Shown here piece by piece: positions 15,992 through 23,300 of a stretch of 36,853 nucleotides of DNA (positions are counted from its first letter, which is position 1; each line of letters opens with the position of its first letter). Location of the stretch: NCBI GenBank assembly GCA_020850615.1, contig JADZEI010000065.1:1-36853 (forward strand). Reading direction: 5' to 3'. The notes under the pieces were generated by a model that saw only the letters and a list, made by a program, of their open reading frames with translations, was not told where the DNA came from and made no database searches. This DNA is from Dehalococcoidia bacterium (lineage in GTDB: Bacteria; Chloroflexota; Dehalococcoidia; Tepidiformales; Tepidiformaceae). The position numbers were made by a program, and so were the translations under genes.

Positions 15992-16735
15992 GAGCGAGCC
16001 GGGCGGTCGCGGGGCTCCCGCCCTCGCAGCCCCGGGCGTTGGTGGACTGTCGGTGTGGCATGCGTGGGCTTCCGCTAAGGGCCCACGAGGGGCCCGGGCT
16101 ACACCCGTGAACGGCGTGAGGTGCCCAGGGGCGGGGACGCGGATGGCGGCGGGCGTGACAGTGTCCTGAGCGAGCCGGGCGGTCGCGGGGCTCCCGCCCT
16201 CGCAGCACCGGGCGTTGGTGGACTATCGGTGTGGCATGCGTGGGCTTCCGCTAAGGGCCCACGAGGGGCCCGGGCTACACCCGTGAACGGCGTGAGGTGC
16301 CCAGGGGCGGGGAAGCGGATGGCGGCGGGCGCGGGGCGTTCTGAGCGAGCCGGGCGGTCGCGGGGCTCCCGCCCTTGCGGCACCGGGCGTTGGTGGACTG
16401 TCGTGTGGCATGCGTGGGCTTCCGCTAAGGGCCCACGAGGGGCCCGGGCTACACCCGTGAACGGCGTGAGGTGCCCCGGGGCGGGAAGCAGGTGGCGGAG
16501 GGGGTGCGGGGCGTTCTGAGCGAGCCGGGCGGTCGCGGGGCTCCCGCCCTTGCGGCACCGGGCGTTGGTGGACTGTCGGTGTGGCATGCGTGGGCTTCCG
16601 CTAAGGGCCCACGAGGGGCCCGGGCTACACCCGTGAACGGCGTGAGGTGCCCAGGGGCGGGGACGCGGATGGCGGCGGACGTGACAGTGTCCTGAGCGAG
16701 CCGGGCGGTCGCGGGGCTCCCGCCCTCGCAGCATG
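15992..16735. repeat. Tandem array of a 175-176 bp unit, about 4.3 copies
   Basis: The landmark GAGCGAGCCGGGCGG starts at 15992, 16168, 16343, 16518 and 16693 (spacings 176, 175, 175, 175). Each full unit has two hairpins. One is built from GGGCGG/CCGCCC flanked by GCGA/TCGC. The other is GGGCCC-ACGAG-GGGCCC followed by GGG-CTAC (16079-16095, 16255-16271, 16429-16445, 16605-16621). Copies are nearly identical, so expansion is recent. The array fills the tail-to-tail gap between mnmA and the DUF2007-like gene. Because 175 is not a multiple of 3, open frames crossing several units read them in different frames, so the array is non-coding. Confidence 0.92.
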
Positions 16736-16778
16736 GGGGCGTGGTGGCCTATCGGTGGACATGCGTTGGGCTGGCGCG

Positions 16779-16804
16779 CCGCCGAGGCTGGGCTCGGCGG
16801 ACTA
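16779..16804. repeat. GTAG-headed hairpin, arms CCGCCGAG/CTCGGCGG
   Basis: Perfect 8-bp arms at 16779-16786 and 16793-16800, loop GCTGGG, then A and CTAC (16801-16804 region). It is preceded by the GTTGGGCTGGCGC stretch also found before the hairpins at 14261, 21260 and 21572. It terminates the 175-bp array. Confidence 0.7.
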
Positions 16805-16839
16805 CCGCTGCGCGGCGGTGCAACGGCGGGCGGGGCGGG

Positions 16840-17454
16840 TTAGCGGGTGAGGAGGGAGATGGCGGCGGCGGCGGTCAGGGCGAGGAGGGCGAGGGGGATG
16901 GCGACCTTGGCGATGCGCCAGTTCGCGGCGACGGGGTCGGTGGGGCCGTAGACGAGGTTGGCGTCTTCGCCGGTGGCGTCGAGGGCGTCGCGCGCGGCGG
17001 CGGCGTCCCGGGCGCGGACGATCACGGCCCAGGTGCCGCGCTGCCAGGCGTGGGGATACCCGCCACCGCCGATCTGTCGCGCGCCGACGGGGCGGGCATC
17101 GATGCCGCGGACGCGGAGGGCATCGGCGACGACCACGGCGGCAGCTTCGCCGTCGCCCTGCCAGACGGGCTCCCAGGCGGTGGTGGACTGGCGGCGTTCG
17201 CGTTCGCGGCGGAGCGCCTTGCGGGCTTTGCCGGCGCGCTCTTCGGGGACGGCGACAAACCAGCGGCGGCGCACGCCGGTGTCGGCGGGCGCGAGGATGC
17301 GGGCATCGAACTCGGCGCGGTCGAGGCGGCGTTCGGCGGCCTGGGCGGAGGTCTCGCTATCCGATTCGAAGACGACTTCGAACCAGCCGGCGTCGTCGTC
17401 GAACCAGCCGCGGGCAGGGTCGAACCGTCCGCTGCGGGTGCCGCTCCGCGTCAT
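16840..17454 (-). CDS. DUF2007-like protein with C-terminal membrane helix
   Basis: A 204-aa protein. The first half (about 20-95) is an alpha/beta module rich in Arg and Asp. The second (about 105-165: EAAAVVVADALRVRGIDARPV, GYPHAWQRGTWAVIVRARDAAAARDAL) resembles the DUF2007 putative signal-transducing fold, which has a ferredoxin-like shape. A single hydrophobic helix ends the protein (about 182-202). The gene starts 9 bp after the dapA stop on the same strand, so the two are probably co-transcribed. The function is unknown; the domain call is tentative. Confidence 0.75.
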   Translation of the reverse strand: MTRSGTRSGRFDPARGWFDDDAGWFEVVFESDSETSAQAAERRLDRAEFDARILAPADTGVRRRWFVAVPEERAGKARKALRRERERRQSTTAWEPVWQGDGEAAAVVVADALRVRGIDARPVGARQIGGGGYPHAWQRGTWAVIVRARDAAAARDALDATGEDANLVYGPTDPVAANWRIAKVAIPLALLALTAAAAISLLTR

Positions 17455-17463
17455 GGGGTGATG

Positions 17464-18357
17464 TTACACCCGGGCGGGCACGTCGAGGCGGTGCTGGAGG
17501 AGCTCGGCCATGACCTTCTGGCCGAGTGCTTCGGCGGGTTCGACGACCGGCAGGCGGGGTTCGCCGATGACGAAGCCGAGCTGGCGGAGGACGTAGCGGA
17601 TGGTGCTCGGGCTGCCGTTGGCGAAGCAGGCGTCGGTCACCTTCACCAGGCGGCGGTGGATGGCGGCGGCCTCGGGGAGCTCGCCGGCGAGGATGTGCTT
17701 CAGCATGCGGCGCTGTTCGCCAGCGACGATGTGGGACGTGACGCTGATCGCGCCCCAGGCGCCCATGCACCAGAGGTGGAAGTTGTCGTTGTCGTTGCCG
17801 GACCAGATCTTGAAGTCCGGCGCGGCTTCCATGACGAGGGCGGAATGGGCGAGATCGCCGTTTGCTTCCTTGTCGCCGACGATGTTCGGGATCTCGGCAC
17901 AGCGGAGGACCGTGTCGGTGGTCATGTTCACGCCGGTACGCCCGGGCACGTTGTAGACGATGACGGGCAGGCTGGTGCTCTCCGCGATGGCGCGGAAGTG
18001 CTGGAAGATGCCTTCCTGCGAGGGCTTCAGGTAGTAGGGGACGACGGCGAGGATCGCGTCGACGCCAGCGCGTTCGGCGCGCTTCGTGAGGTGGATGCTG
18101 TGGCGCGTGTCGTTCGTGCCCGAGCCGGCCACCACGGTGGCGCCGTCGCCGAGCTCCTGCTTGACCTCTTCCCAGAGCTTCGCCTTCTCGTCGTCCGTGA
18201 GCAGGGGGCTTTCGCCCGTCGTGCCGGTTACCACCACGCCGTCGTTGCCGTTGCGGACGAGGGTGGCGGCGAGCCGCCGGGCGTGGCTGTAGTCGACCTC
18301 GCCTTCGGGGGTGTACGGCGTAACCATCGCCGTCAGAAGCCGGCCGAGTTCAGTCAT
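17464..18357 (-). CDS. dapA: 4-hydroxy-tetrahydrodipicolinate synthase DapA
   Basis: DapA condenses pyruvate with aspartate semialdehyde in the lysine/diaminopimelate pathway. The 297-aa TIM-barrel protein has GTTGE at 45-49, Tyr135 in YNVPGRTGVN and the Schiff-base Lys163 in VGDKEANGD (usually GIKEASGD). The ATG at 18357 has GGAG about 9 nt upstream. Other members of the DHDPS/NAL family, such as keto-deoxy sugar aldolases, are similar, but the active-site set fits DapA well. A heptanucleotide tract lies just upstream. Confidence 0.92.
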   Translation of the reverse strand: MTELGRLLTAMVTPYTPEGEVDYSHARRLAATLVRNGNDGVVVTGTTGESPLLTDDEKAKLWEEVKQELGDGATVVAGSGTNDTRHSIHLTKRAERAGVDAILAVVPYYLKPSQEGIFQHFRAIAESTSLPVIVYNVPGRTGVNMTTDTVLRCAEIPNIVGDKEANGDLAHSALVMEAAPDFKIWSGNDNDNFHLWCMGAWGAISVTSHIVAGEQRRMLKHILAGELPEAAAIHRRLVKVTDACFANGSPSTIRYVLRQLGFVIGEPRLPVVEPAEALGQKVMAELLQHRLDVPARV

Positions 18358-18382
18358 GGGAGAGCTCCGGGGAAGGGTCTGG

Positions 18383-18417
18383 TTATTGTCGATTCTCGCC
18401 CTGCGATTGTCGATGCA
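18383..18417. repeat. Heptanucleotide repeat, CGATTGT family (5 units)
   Basis: Units TTATTGT, CGATTCT, CGCCCTG, CGATTGT, CGATGCA follow in phase 26 bp upstream of the dapA start. The units vary but the 7-bp register is constant. Confidence 0.55.
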
Positions 18418-18451
18418 GCGTCTTTCCGCGGGGCGCGCGGTCGGGAGTGAC

Positions 18452-18482
18452 GAAACGGAAAGGCCCCGGTGTCCCGGGGCCC
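18452..18482 (-). terminator. Intrinsic terminator of the four-helix membrane protein gene
   Basis: Read on the minus strand: arms GGCCCCGG and CCGGGGCC with a 4-nt loop (18462-18481), followed by TTTCCGTTT. It lies 28 bp after the stop at 18509 and separates that gene from dapA. Confidence 0.75.
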
Positions 18483-18508
18483 TGTCGGTCACGATGGTGG
18501 GCGGGACG

Positions 18509-19015
18509 TCAGGCCGCGGGCTCCGGGGGCTTCGTGGCGCGCTTCCATTCGCAGATGACGACGGCGACGACCGAATAGACCACGAGCAGGCCGAGCGTGA
18601 TGCCCGAGATGATGGCGAGGACGTCGCGGCCGGTGTCCTCGCCTTCGACGAGCTCGCCGCGCCAGATGTTCGACGCCACGAGGCCAATGAGGGCGACGAG
18701 GATAAGGAAGCCCGTGAAGAAGAGGTCCCACTGCTGGCGCCAGATGAGGTGGCCCAAGGCGACGCCGCCGATCGCGAGGAGCGGGGTGGTGACCGGCACG
18801 ACCCAGTCGCGGTGGGCCATCCAGGTGTCGCGGGTTTCGAAGGCGAGGCCCACGAGGACGAAGGCGAGGACGAGGCCGATGGCCAGCCCGCCGTACGGCT
18901 TCGCGATGGACTTCCAGTCGTCCGCGGGCGGGGAGGGGATGCGGGAGCGGTCGTGGAGGTAGGCGCCCGACTTTTCGGGTTCGGTTGGGGCAGCTGCGCT
19001 GAAGTTGGCGGCCAT
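18509..19015 (-). CDS. Four-helix membrane protein, unknown function
   Basis: A 168-aa protein with a polar N-terminus (about 1-40) and four hydrophobic segments (about 43-60, 70-92, 98-115 and 130-152). The tail is short and basic. The ATG at 19015 follows an AACGAGG site. It is divergent from the crotonase-fold gene across 93 bp. I recognise no named family. Confidence 0.8.
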   Translation of the reverse strand: MAANFSAAAPTEPEKSGAYLHDRSRIPSPPADDWKSIAKPYGGLAIGLVLAFVLVGLAFETRDTWMAHRDWVVPVTTPLLAIGGVALGHLIWRQQWDLFFTGFLILVALIGLVASNIWRGELVEGEDTGRDVLAIISGITLGLLVVYSVVAVVICEWKRATKPPEPAA

Positions 19016-19072
19016 TGGACCTCGTTGGCGCGGGATCGCGGCGGATTCCGCCCGATTCTCCCGTCTCGCCGG

Positions 19073-19101
19073 TTGGGCGGCAAGCCGGGACGCGGTAGCA
19101 T
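19073..19101 (+). promoter_or_regulatory. Candidate promoter of the crotonase-fold gene, leaderless geometry
   Basis: TTGGGC (19073-19078), 17-bp spacer, TAGCAT (19096-19101), then 7 nt to the ATG. A start about 7 nt after the -10 would place the 5' end at the start codon. No Shine-Dalgarno site is visible. Confidence 0.5.
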
Positions 19102-19108
19102 CGCGGCG

Positions 19109-19768
19109 ATGAAGGCGTTCGAGACTCGCGACCGGTATGCGTGGTTCGGGCCGGGCTGCGCGGAGCTGGGCCCCGTCGAGCTGATGGAGGCGCTGGACGC
19201 GGCCCGCGAGGCGGGGGCGCGCGTCGCGGTGTTCGAGCTCGCCGGGACGCCGGCGATGCAGTGGAACGACCGGGAGCTGCTCCGGTTCGAACGGCACCGG
19301 CTGCCGACGATGGCGGTAGTGACCGGCGAGGCCGGCGGCCACACGGCCGAGCTGGCCCTCGCCTGCGACCTGCGGGTGGCTGCGCCGGGGGCGGGGTTCG
19401 CGTTCGCGCGGGTGGGCACGCGGCGGATGATCCTGCTGCTCGGCACCGGCGGCGCCACGGAGGTGCTGGCGCGCGGAGGGCGTGTCGAGGCGGCGGCGGC
19501 GCTCGACCTCGGGCTGGTTTCGCACGTCGCGGGCGAAGGCGAGGGGGTCGGCGATTACGCGCGGGCGCTGGCGGCGACCATCGCCTCGCGGGGGCCGATC
19601 GCGACCGAACTGGCGAAGGAAGCGACCTGGCGGGGGCTGACGATCCCGTTCGAACAGGCGCTGCGGTTCGAGACGGACTTGACCATGTTGCTCCAGACCA
19701 CCACCGATCGCGCGGAGGGAGTGCGGGCCTTCCTCGAAAAGCGCCCGCCGCAATTCACAGGGAAGTAA
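19109..19768 (+). CDS. Enoyl-CoA hydratase/isomerase (crotonase) fold protein
   Basis: A 219-aa protein, shorter than the usual 255-265 aa. It has the crotonase core: a VAVFELAGTPAMQWNDRELL segment, VVTGEAGGHTAELALACDLRVAAPGAGFAFA (oxyanion-hole and first Glu region) and the GRVEAAAALDLGLVSHV segment. The N-terminal beta strands seem shortened, which accounts for the length. Substrate cannot be told; a CoA-ester hydratase or isomerase is likely. It is followed after 7 bp by the first of two small paralogues. Confidence 0.78.
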   Translation: MKAFETRDRYAWFGPGCAELGPVELMEALDAAREAGARVAVFELAGTPAMQWNDRELLRFERHRLPTMAVVTGEAGGHTAELALACDLRVAAPGAGFAFARVGTRRMILLLGTGGATEVLARGGRVEAAAALDLGLVSHVAGEGEGVGDYARALAATIASRGPIATELAKEATWRGLTIPFEQALRFETDLTMLLQTTTDRAEGVRAFLEKRPPQFTGK

Positions 19769-19775
19769 GCCAGAC

Positions 19776-20027
19776 ATGATTGTCCTGCTGGAAGAACCAG
19801 AGGCCTGGTCGCTCATGATGCTCGTGAGCGCGGTGGCCATCGATAACGCCGAGATCTCCGACGAGGGGAAGGAAGCGATCCGCCGCTGGCGGTCCGACCG
19901 GAACGAGAAGAGCCCCGAGCTGGGCGACCTCACCGAGAAGATCAACGCTGCCATGAACGAAATGCTCGACGCCAAGTTCCAGCGCCGGATCAAGAGCCGC
20001 AGCTGGTACGAGACCACGAAGAAGTAG
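19776..20027 (+). CDS. Small acidic helical protein, paralogue of the next gene
   Basis: An 83-aa, mostly helical and charged protein with no membrane segment. It shares a pattern with the next protein: I/LSD, then RWRS, a DL-x3-N helix, RR-x3-S and a terminal W. It starts 7 bp after the crotonase-fold gene, so probably belongs to the same transcript. I recognise no family. The shared pattern supports both being real genes that arose by tandem duplication. Confidence 0.7.
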   Translation: MIVLLEEPEAWSLMMLVSAVAIDNAEISDEGKEAIRRWRSDRNEKSPELGDLTEKINAAMNEMLDAKFQRRIKSRSWYETTKK

Positions 20028-20038
20028 GGGCCCGCGAC

Positions 20039-20281
20039 ATGGAAGTGAAGTTCACCGACGACGAACTCGCCGAGGCCCTCTCGATCATCGTGAGCTCGAT
20101 GGCTGACGAAGCGGGCCTTTCGGACAAGGACCGGGCGATGCTGAAGCGCTGGCGCTCTTCGGAGATGAAGCTGGGCAGCGACGACATGGACGACCTCGTG
20201 CGCAAGGCGAACGAGGACTTCGCGCGGATGATCCAGCGGCGCGAACGGAGCCAGATCCGGAAGCCGGACTGGGCGGACTAG
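20039..20281 (+). CDS. Small acidic helical protein, paralogue of the previous gene
   Basis: An 80-aa protein starting 11 bp after its paralogue. It has the same LSD/RWRS/DL-x3-N/W landmarks and is similarly charged. The stop codon at 20279-20281 abuts the heptanucleotide tract GTCCTTA. The function is unknown. Charge and small size would suit a regulatory or adaptor protein, but nothing in the sequence proves this. Confidence 0.7.
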   Translation: MEVKFTDDELAEALSIIVSSMADEAGLSDKDRAMLKRWRSSEMKLGSDDMDDLVRKANEDFARMIQRRERSQIRKPDWAD

Positions 20282-20336
20282 TCCTTAGTCCTTGGTCCTT
20301 AGTCCTTAGTCCTTAGTCCCGGGTCCTGAGTCCGCG
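20281..20336. repeat. Heptanucleotide repeat, GTCCTTA (8 units)
   Basis: Eight units in perfect 7-bp register: GTCCTTA, GTCCTTG, GTCCTTA three times, GTCCCGG, GTCCTGA, GTCCGCG. The array is clean on the left and decays to the right. It starts within the stop codon of the previous gene. Confidence 0.9.
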
Positions 20337-20394
20337 GTCGTTGTAGGGCGCGGAGTGGCGGTCTATGCTCCGGCGCATCGGCAGGAGGTGCGCC

Positions 20395-21201
20395 ATGTCC
20401 GTCATCGACCCCGCGGAGATCGCCGTCGAAGAGCCAGCTGCCTATGACTGGGCGGGGCTCGTCGATGAGCTGAACGGGCTGCTGCGGCTGAAGACGACGC
20501 CGATCGGGATGAAGCTTTTCGCGACGCGCGAGGAGATGGAGGCGATCCCGAAGGTGCGCCGCCCGACTGCGATCCACACCACGGACCAGGTGGTGGCACA
20601 GGCCGCGCGCCTGGGCTGGACGGTCGGGATCACGGCGGAGGACCTGGTTGGGCCGCAGTGCGGCGTCGTCATCGGGCTGCACGCGCGGGACGAGCAGTGG
20701 CTCAGCGGGAAGGGCATGGCCGGCGTCTGGTTCGAGACGGTGGCGGACTCCGCGGCGCACCAGGCGGCGATGGACCACGTGCCCTTCGGGCGATACACGG
20801 CGATGGCGGTGTCGCCGCTGGCCTCGGGGCGCCTGGACCCGCCGGACATCTGCCTGGTATACGCGACGCCGGGGCAGATGATGATCCTGATCAACGGGCT
20901 GCAGTGGTCGGGCTACCGGAAGCTGGACTGGGGCGTGGTCGGCGAGTCGGCCTGCGCGGATTCGTGGGGACGGGCGCTGGCGACAGGCGAGCCGAGCCTC
21001 GCGATCCCCTGCTTCGCGGAGCGCCGGTATGGCGGCGTGCTCGACGACGAGCTGCTGATGGCGATGCCGCCGAAGTACCTGCCGAAGGCCATCGCGGGGA
21101 TGAAGCGGCTGGCCGGGAACGGGCTGCGCTACCCCATCCCGCAGTACGGTATCCAGTCGGACGCGCGGGCGGGGCTCGCGGTCAGCTACGGGAACCGGTA
21201 G
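20395..21201 (+). CDS. DUF169-family protein
   Basis: A 268-aa protein of the DUF169 (COG2043-like) family, whose role is not established. Recognisable are LLRLKTTPIGMKLF near the N-terminus, the Cys in GPQCGVVIGL, LASGRLDPPDICLVYATPGQMMILING, ESACADSW and SLAIPCFAERRYGGVLDDELLMAMP. The Cys positions suggest possible metal or cofactor binding, which is inference. The ATG at 20395 follows AGGAGG at 20383-20388, and TATGCT at 20364-20369 may be the -10 element. The last 44 codons are duplicated downstream. Confidence 0.85.
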   Translation: MSVIDPAEIAVEEPAAYDWAGLVDELNGLLRLKTTPIGMKLFATREEMEAIPKVRRPTAIHTTDQVVAQAARLGWTVGITAEDLVGPQCGVVIGLHARDEQWLSGKGMAGVWFETVADSAAHQAAMDHVPFGRYTAMAVSPLASGRLDPPDICLVYATPGQMMILINGLQWSGYRKLDWGVVGESACADSWGRALATGEPSLAIPCFAERRYGGVLDDELLMAMPPKYLPKAIAGMKRLAGNGLRYPIPQYGIQSDARAGLAVSYGNR

Positions 21202-21699
21202 GCGGGACAGCGCGGGCACGGCACCGGAGAGCGGCGGGGCATGGGTTGGGCTGACGCTCGTGCCCACAAGGGGCACCGGCTACGCCTGTTGGTGCCAATG
21301 CCGGGAGATAGCACAACACGCGAGGTCCGCTCCCTCGCGTGTTGCGTGAGTCCCGGTTGGCGGGACGGGATTACATGGTGCCGAAGTTTCTGCCGAAGGC
21401 CATCGCGGGGATGAAGCGGCTGGCCGCGAACGGGCTGCGGTATCCCATCCCGCAGTACGGTATCCAGTCGGACGCGCGTGCGGGGCTCGCGGTCAGCTAC
21501 GGGAACCGGTAGGCGGGCGCCGCGCGGGCACGGCACCGGAGAGCGGCGGGGCATGGGTTGGGCTGGCGCGCGTGCCCACGAGGGGCACCGGCTACGCCTG
21601 TTGGTGCCAATGCCGGGAGATAGCACAACACGCGAGGTCCGCTCCCTCGCGTGTCGCGTGAGTCCCGGTTGGCGGGACGGGATTACATGGTGCCGAAGT
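21069..21699. repeat. Tandem segmental duplication, about 311 bp x 2
   Basis: The segment 21069-21380 is repeated at 21380-21691. The 8-bp word GCCGAAGT occurs at all three borders (21069, 21380, 21692), as expected for a microhomology-mediated duplication. Each copy holds the 3' end of the DUF169 gene, the convergent gap and the last codons of the acyl-CoA dehydrogenase. Each copy also has three hairpins: a GTAG-headed one (21260-21276; 21572-21588, arms GTGCCC/GGGCAC), a 12-bp one with arms CAACACGCGAGG/CCTCGCGTGTTG (one mismatch in copy 2) and GTCCCG-GTTGG-CGGGAC. The copies differ at a few bases only. Confidence 0.93.
21375..21512 (+). pseudogene. Duplicated 3' fragment of the DUF169 gene
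   Basis: This fragment repeats the C-terminal codons of the DUF169 protein (LPKAIAGMKRLA to SYGNR and the same stop) with two or three substitutions. The duplication junction supplies an accidental ATG, giving 45 codons. No ribosome binding site is evident. It is a remnant of the 311-bp duplication and not an independent gene. Confidence 0.85.
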
Positions 21700-22903
21700 C
21701 CCAGCTCTGGCCGGCGTGGTACGTCTTGAGGACGTTGCGGGCGATGAGGATGCGGTGCACTTCGTCCGGGCCGTCGGCGATGCGCAGGGTGCGGGCGCCG
21801 GTGTACATGCCGGCGAGCGGCGTGTCGCCGGAGACGCCCATGGCGCCGTGGACCTGGATGGCGCGGTCGACGACCCGCTCGTGGGCGGCGGGCACGAAGA
21901 CCTTGAGCGCCGAGATGTCGGTGCGGGCGTCGCCCATGCGGTCGATGACCTTTGCGGTGTTGATGGTCATCAGGCGGGCGGTCTGGATGTCGATGTAGCT
22001 ATCGGCGATGAAGCCCTGGATGAACTGCTTGGTCTCGAGCTTGCCACCATGGACTTCGCGCTCGATGGAGCGGCGGACCATGAGGTCGAATGCGCGCCAC
22101 ATCTGGCCGACACTGTTCATGCAGTGGAAGACGCGGCCGGCGCCGAGGCGGTCCTGGGCGGCCTGGTGGCCACTGCCGGTGCGGCCCAGCTGGTTCGTGA
22201 CCGGGACGCGGCAGTTCTTGTACTCGATCTCGCAGTGGTTGCCGTTGCGGCCCCAGACGGGGACGCTGCGGACGATGTTGAAGCCCGGCGTATCGGTCGG
22301 GACGATGATCTGGGTCATCTTGTCGCGGACACCGCCTTCGCCGTCGGCCTCTTCGGTGCGGCACATGACGATGGCGAAGGCAGCGCCGATGGCACCGGAG
22401 GTGAACCACTTGCGGCCGTTGATGACCCACTCGTCACCGTCGCGGACGGCGCGGGTCTGGATGGCGTAGGGGCTGGAACCCGGGGCATCCGGCTCGGTCA
22501 TCGAGAAGCAGGAGCGGATCTCGCCGCGGTTGAGCGGTTCGAGCCACTTCTTCTTCTGCTCGTCGGTGCCGTACTTGATGAGGATCGTCTGGTTGCCGCT
22601 ATCGGGAGCGACGACGCCGAAGATGGGGTTGGAATAGGGGCTCCAGGCGAGGACCTCGTTCATGTAGGCGTGCTTCATGAAGCCGATGCCCATGCCGCCG
22701 TATTCCTTGGGCAGGTGGGGGGCCCAGAGGCCGGCCTTTTTGACGTTTTCCTGGAGCTCGCGGAAGAGCCGGGCACGATCCTGGCCTTCCCAGTCACCAA
22801 GGGCTTCTTCGTTGGGGATGACGTAGCGGTTGACGAAGTTCGCGGTCGCTTCGCGGACCTGGTTGATCTCGGGATCGAGATCGGGGATGGGTGCAACCTG
22901 CAC
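21683..22903 (-). CDS. Acyl-CoA dehydrogenase (ACAD10/11-like)
   Basis: A flavin-dependent acyl-CoA dehydrogenase of 406 aa. Visible are the N-terminal helical domain with WAPHLPKEYGGMGIGFM, the FAD/acyl-binding CFSMTEPDAPGSSPYAIQTRA, WVINGRKWFTSGA, and the C-terminal helices with AIQVHGAMGVSGDTPLAGMYTGARTLRIADGPDEVHR. The pattern is closest to ACAD10/11-type enzymes. I place the start at a GTG (22903), which has GGAGG 5 nt upstream and gives the natural N-terminus VQVAPIPDLDPEINQ. It catalyses the first oxidation of a fatty-acyl or branched acyl-CoA; the chain length is not predictable. Its last codons are copied in the duplication. Confidence 0.93.
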   Translation of the reverse strand: MQVAPIPDLDPEINQVREATANFVNRYVIPNEEALGDWEGQDRARLFRELQENVKKAGLWAPHLPKEYGGMGIGFMKHAYMNEVLAWSPYSNPIFGVVAPDSGNQTILIKYGTDEQKKKWLEPLNRGEIRSCFSMTEPDAPGSSPYAIQTRAVRDGDEWVINGRKWFTSGAIGAAFAIVMCRTEEADGEGGVRDKMTQIIVPTDTPGFNIVRSVPVWGRNGNHCEIEYKNCRVPVTNQLGRTGSGHQAAQDRLGAGRVFHCMNSVGQMWRAFDLMVRRSIEREVHGGKLETKQFIQGFIADSYIDIQTARLMTINTAKVIDRMGDARTDISALKVFVPAAHERVVDRAIQVHGAMGVSGDTPLAGMYTGARTLRIADGPDEVHRILIARNVLKTYHAGQSWDFGTM

Positions 22904-22990
22904 GAGCGCCTCCGGGCGTAGATAAGATATGCGGCGGTGATGCCGCGTTTGGCGCGCGGATTGTAGCGTACGGCCGTTCGGAATGGATGG

Positions 22991-23011
22991 GGCCGATCGG
23001 CCGTTTTTCTT
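22991..23011 (+). terminator. Terminator-like hairpin with T-run, no matching gene
   Basis: The perfect palindrome GGCCGATCGGCC (22991-23002) is followed by GTTTTTCTT on the plus strand. No plus-strand gene lies upstream; it is antisense to the leader region of the acyl-CoA dehydrogenase gene. It may stop read-through from the convergent side, or may be unrelated to termination. Confidence 0.4.
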
Positions 23012-23070
23012 GACGTGCTGGCGCGGGGTGGGGTGGCGCGGCAATTCGCGAACCAGGTGGGCGGGCGAGC

Positions 23071-23119
23071 GCCCCGTGCCCCGTGCCCCGTGCCCCGTGC
23101 CCCGTGCCCCGTGCCCCGC
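23071..23119. repeat. Heptanucleotide repeat, GCCCCGT (7 units)
   Basis: Six identical GCCCCGT units are followed by GCCCCGC. This is the most homogeneous heptanucleotide tract in the window. It lies between the acyl-CoA dehydrogenase leader and a small minus-strand gene. Confidence 0.92.
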
Positions 23120-23123
23120 CGGA

Positions 23124-23300
23124 TTATCCCCGGGGGCGGCTGCGGCGGCACAAGAGGAAGCGGATGCCGGCGATGGGGAGCACGAGGAGCGCGGCGGTGG
23201 CGGCGATGGCTGCCAGCGGGAGCTGGGCGGCGACGACGAAGAGGTCGGGGGCGATGCCTGGCTCGCGCGGTTGGCGCGGGTCCTCGCCGGGGCGGTTCAC
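23124..23300 (-). CDS. Small single-pass membrane protein coupled to the Uma2 gene
   Basis: A 58-aa product starting at a GTG (23300) that overlaps the TGA of the Uma2-family gene (GTGA), a common sign of translational coupling. It has a polar N-terminus, one hydrophobic segment of about 25 residues (FVVAAQLPLAAIAATAALLV) and a basic Cys/Arg tail. I recognise no family. Its short length and lack of its own Shine-Dalgarno site leave real doubt. Confidence 0.5.
   Translation of the reverse strand: MNRPGEDPRQPREPGIAPDLFVVAAQLPLAAIAATAALLVLPIAGIRFLLCRRSRPRG

Noticed and set aside
16099-16734. Long open frames across the 175-bp array (both strands)
   Set aside because: The period is not a multiple of three, so successive copies are read in different frames; composition alone keeps the frames open.
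15992-16735. CRISPR array
   Set aside because: Regular repeats, but the whole 175-bp unit is repeated, with no short repeat alternating with unique spacers, and no cas genes nearby.
21290-21380. T-box or SAM riboswitch in the DUF169/acyl-CoA dehydrogenase gap
   Set aside because: The hairpins lie downstream of both convergent genes and lack the conserved T-box or SAM core.
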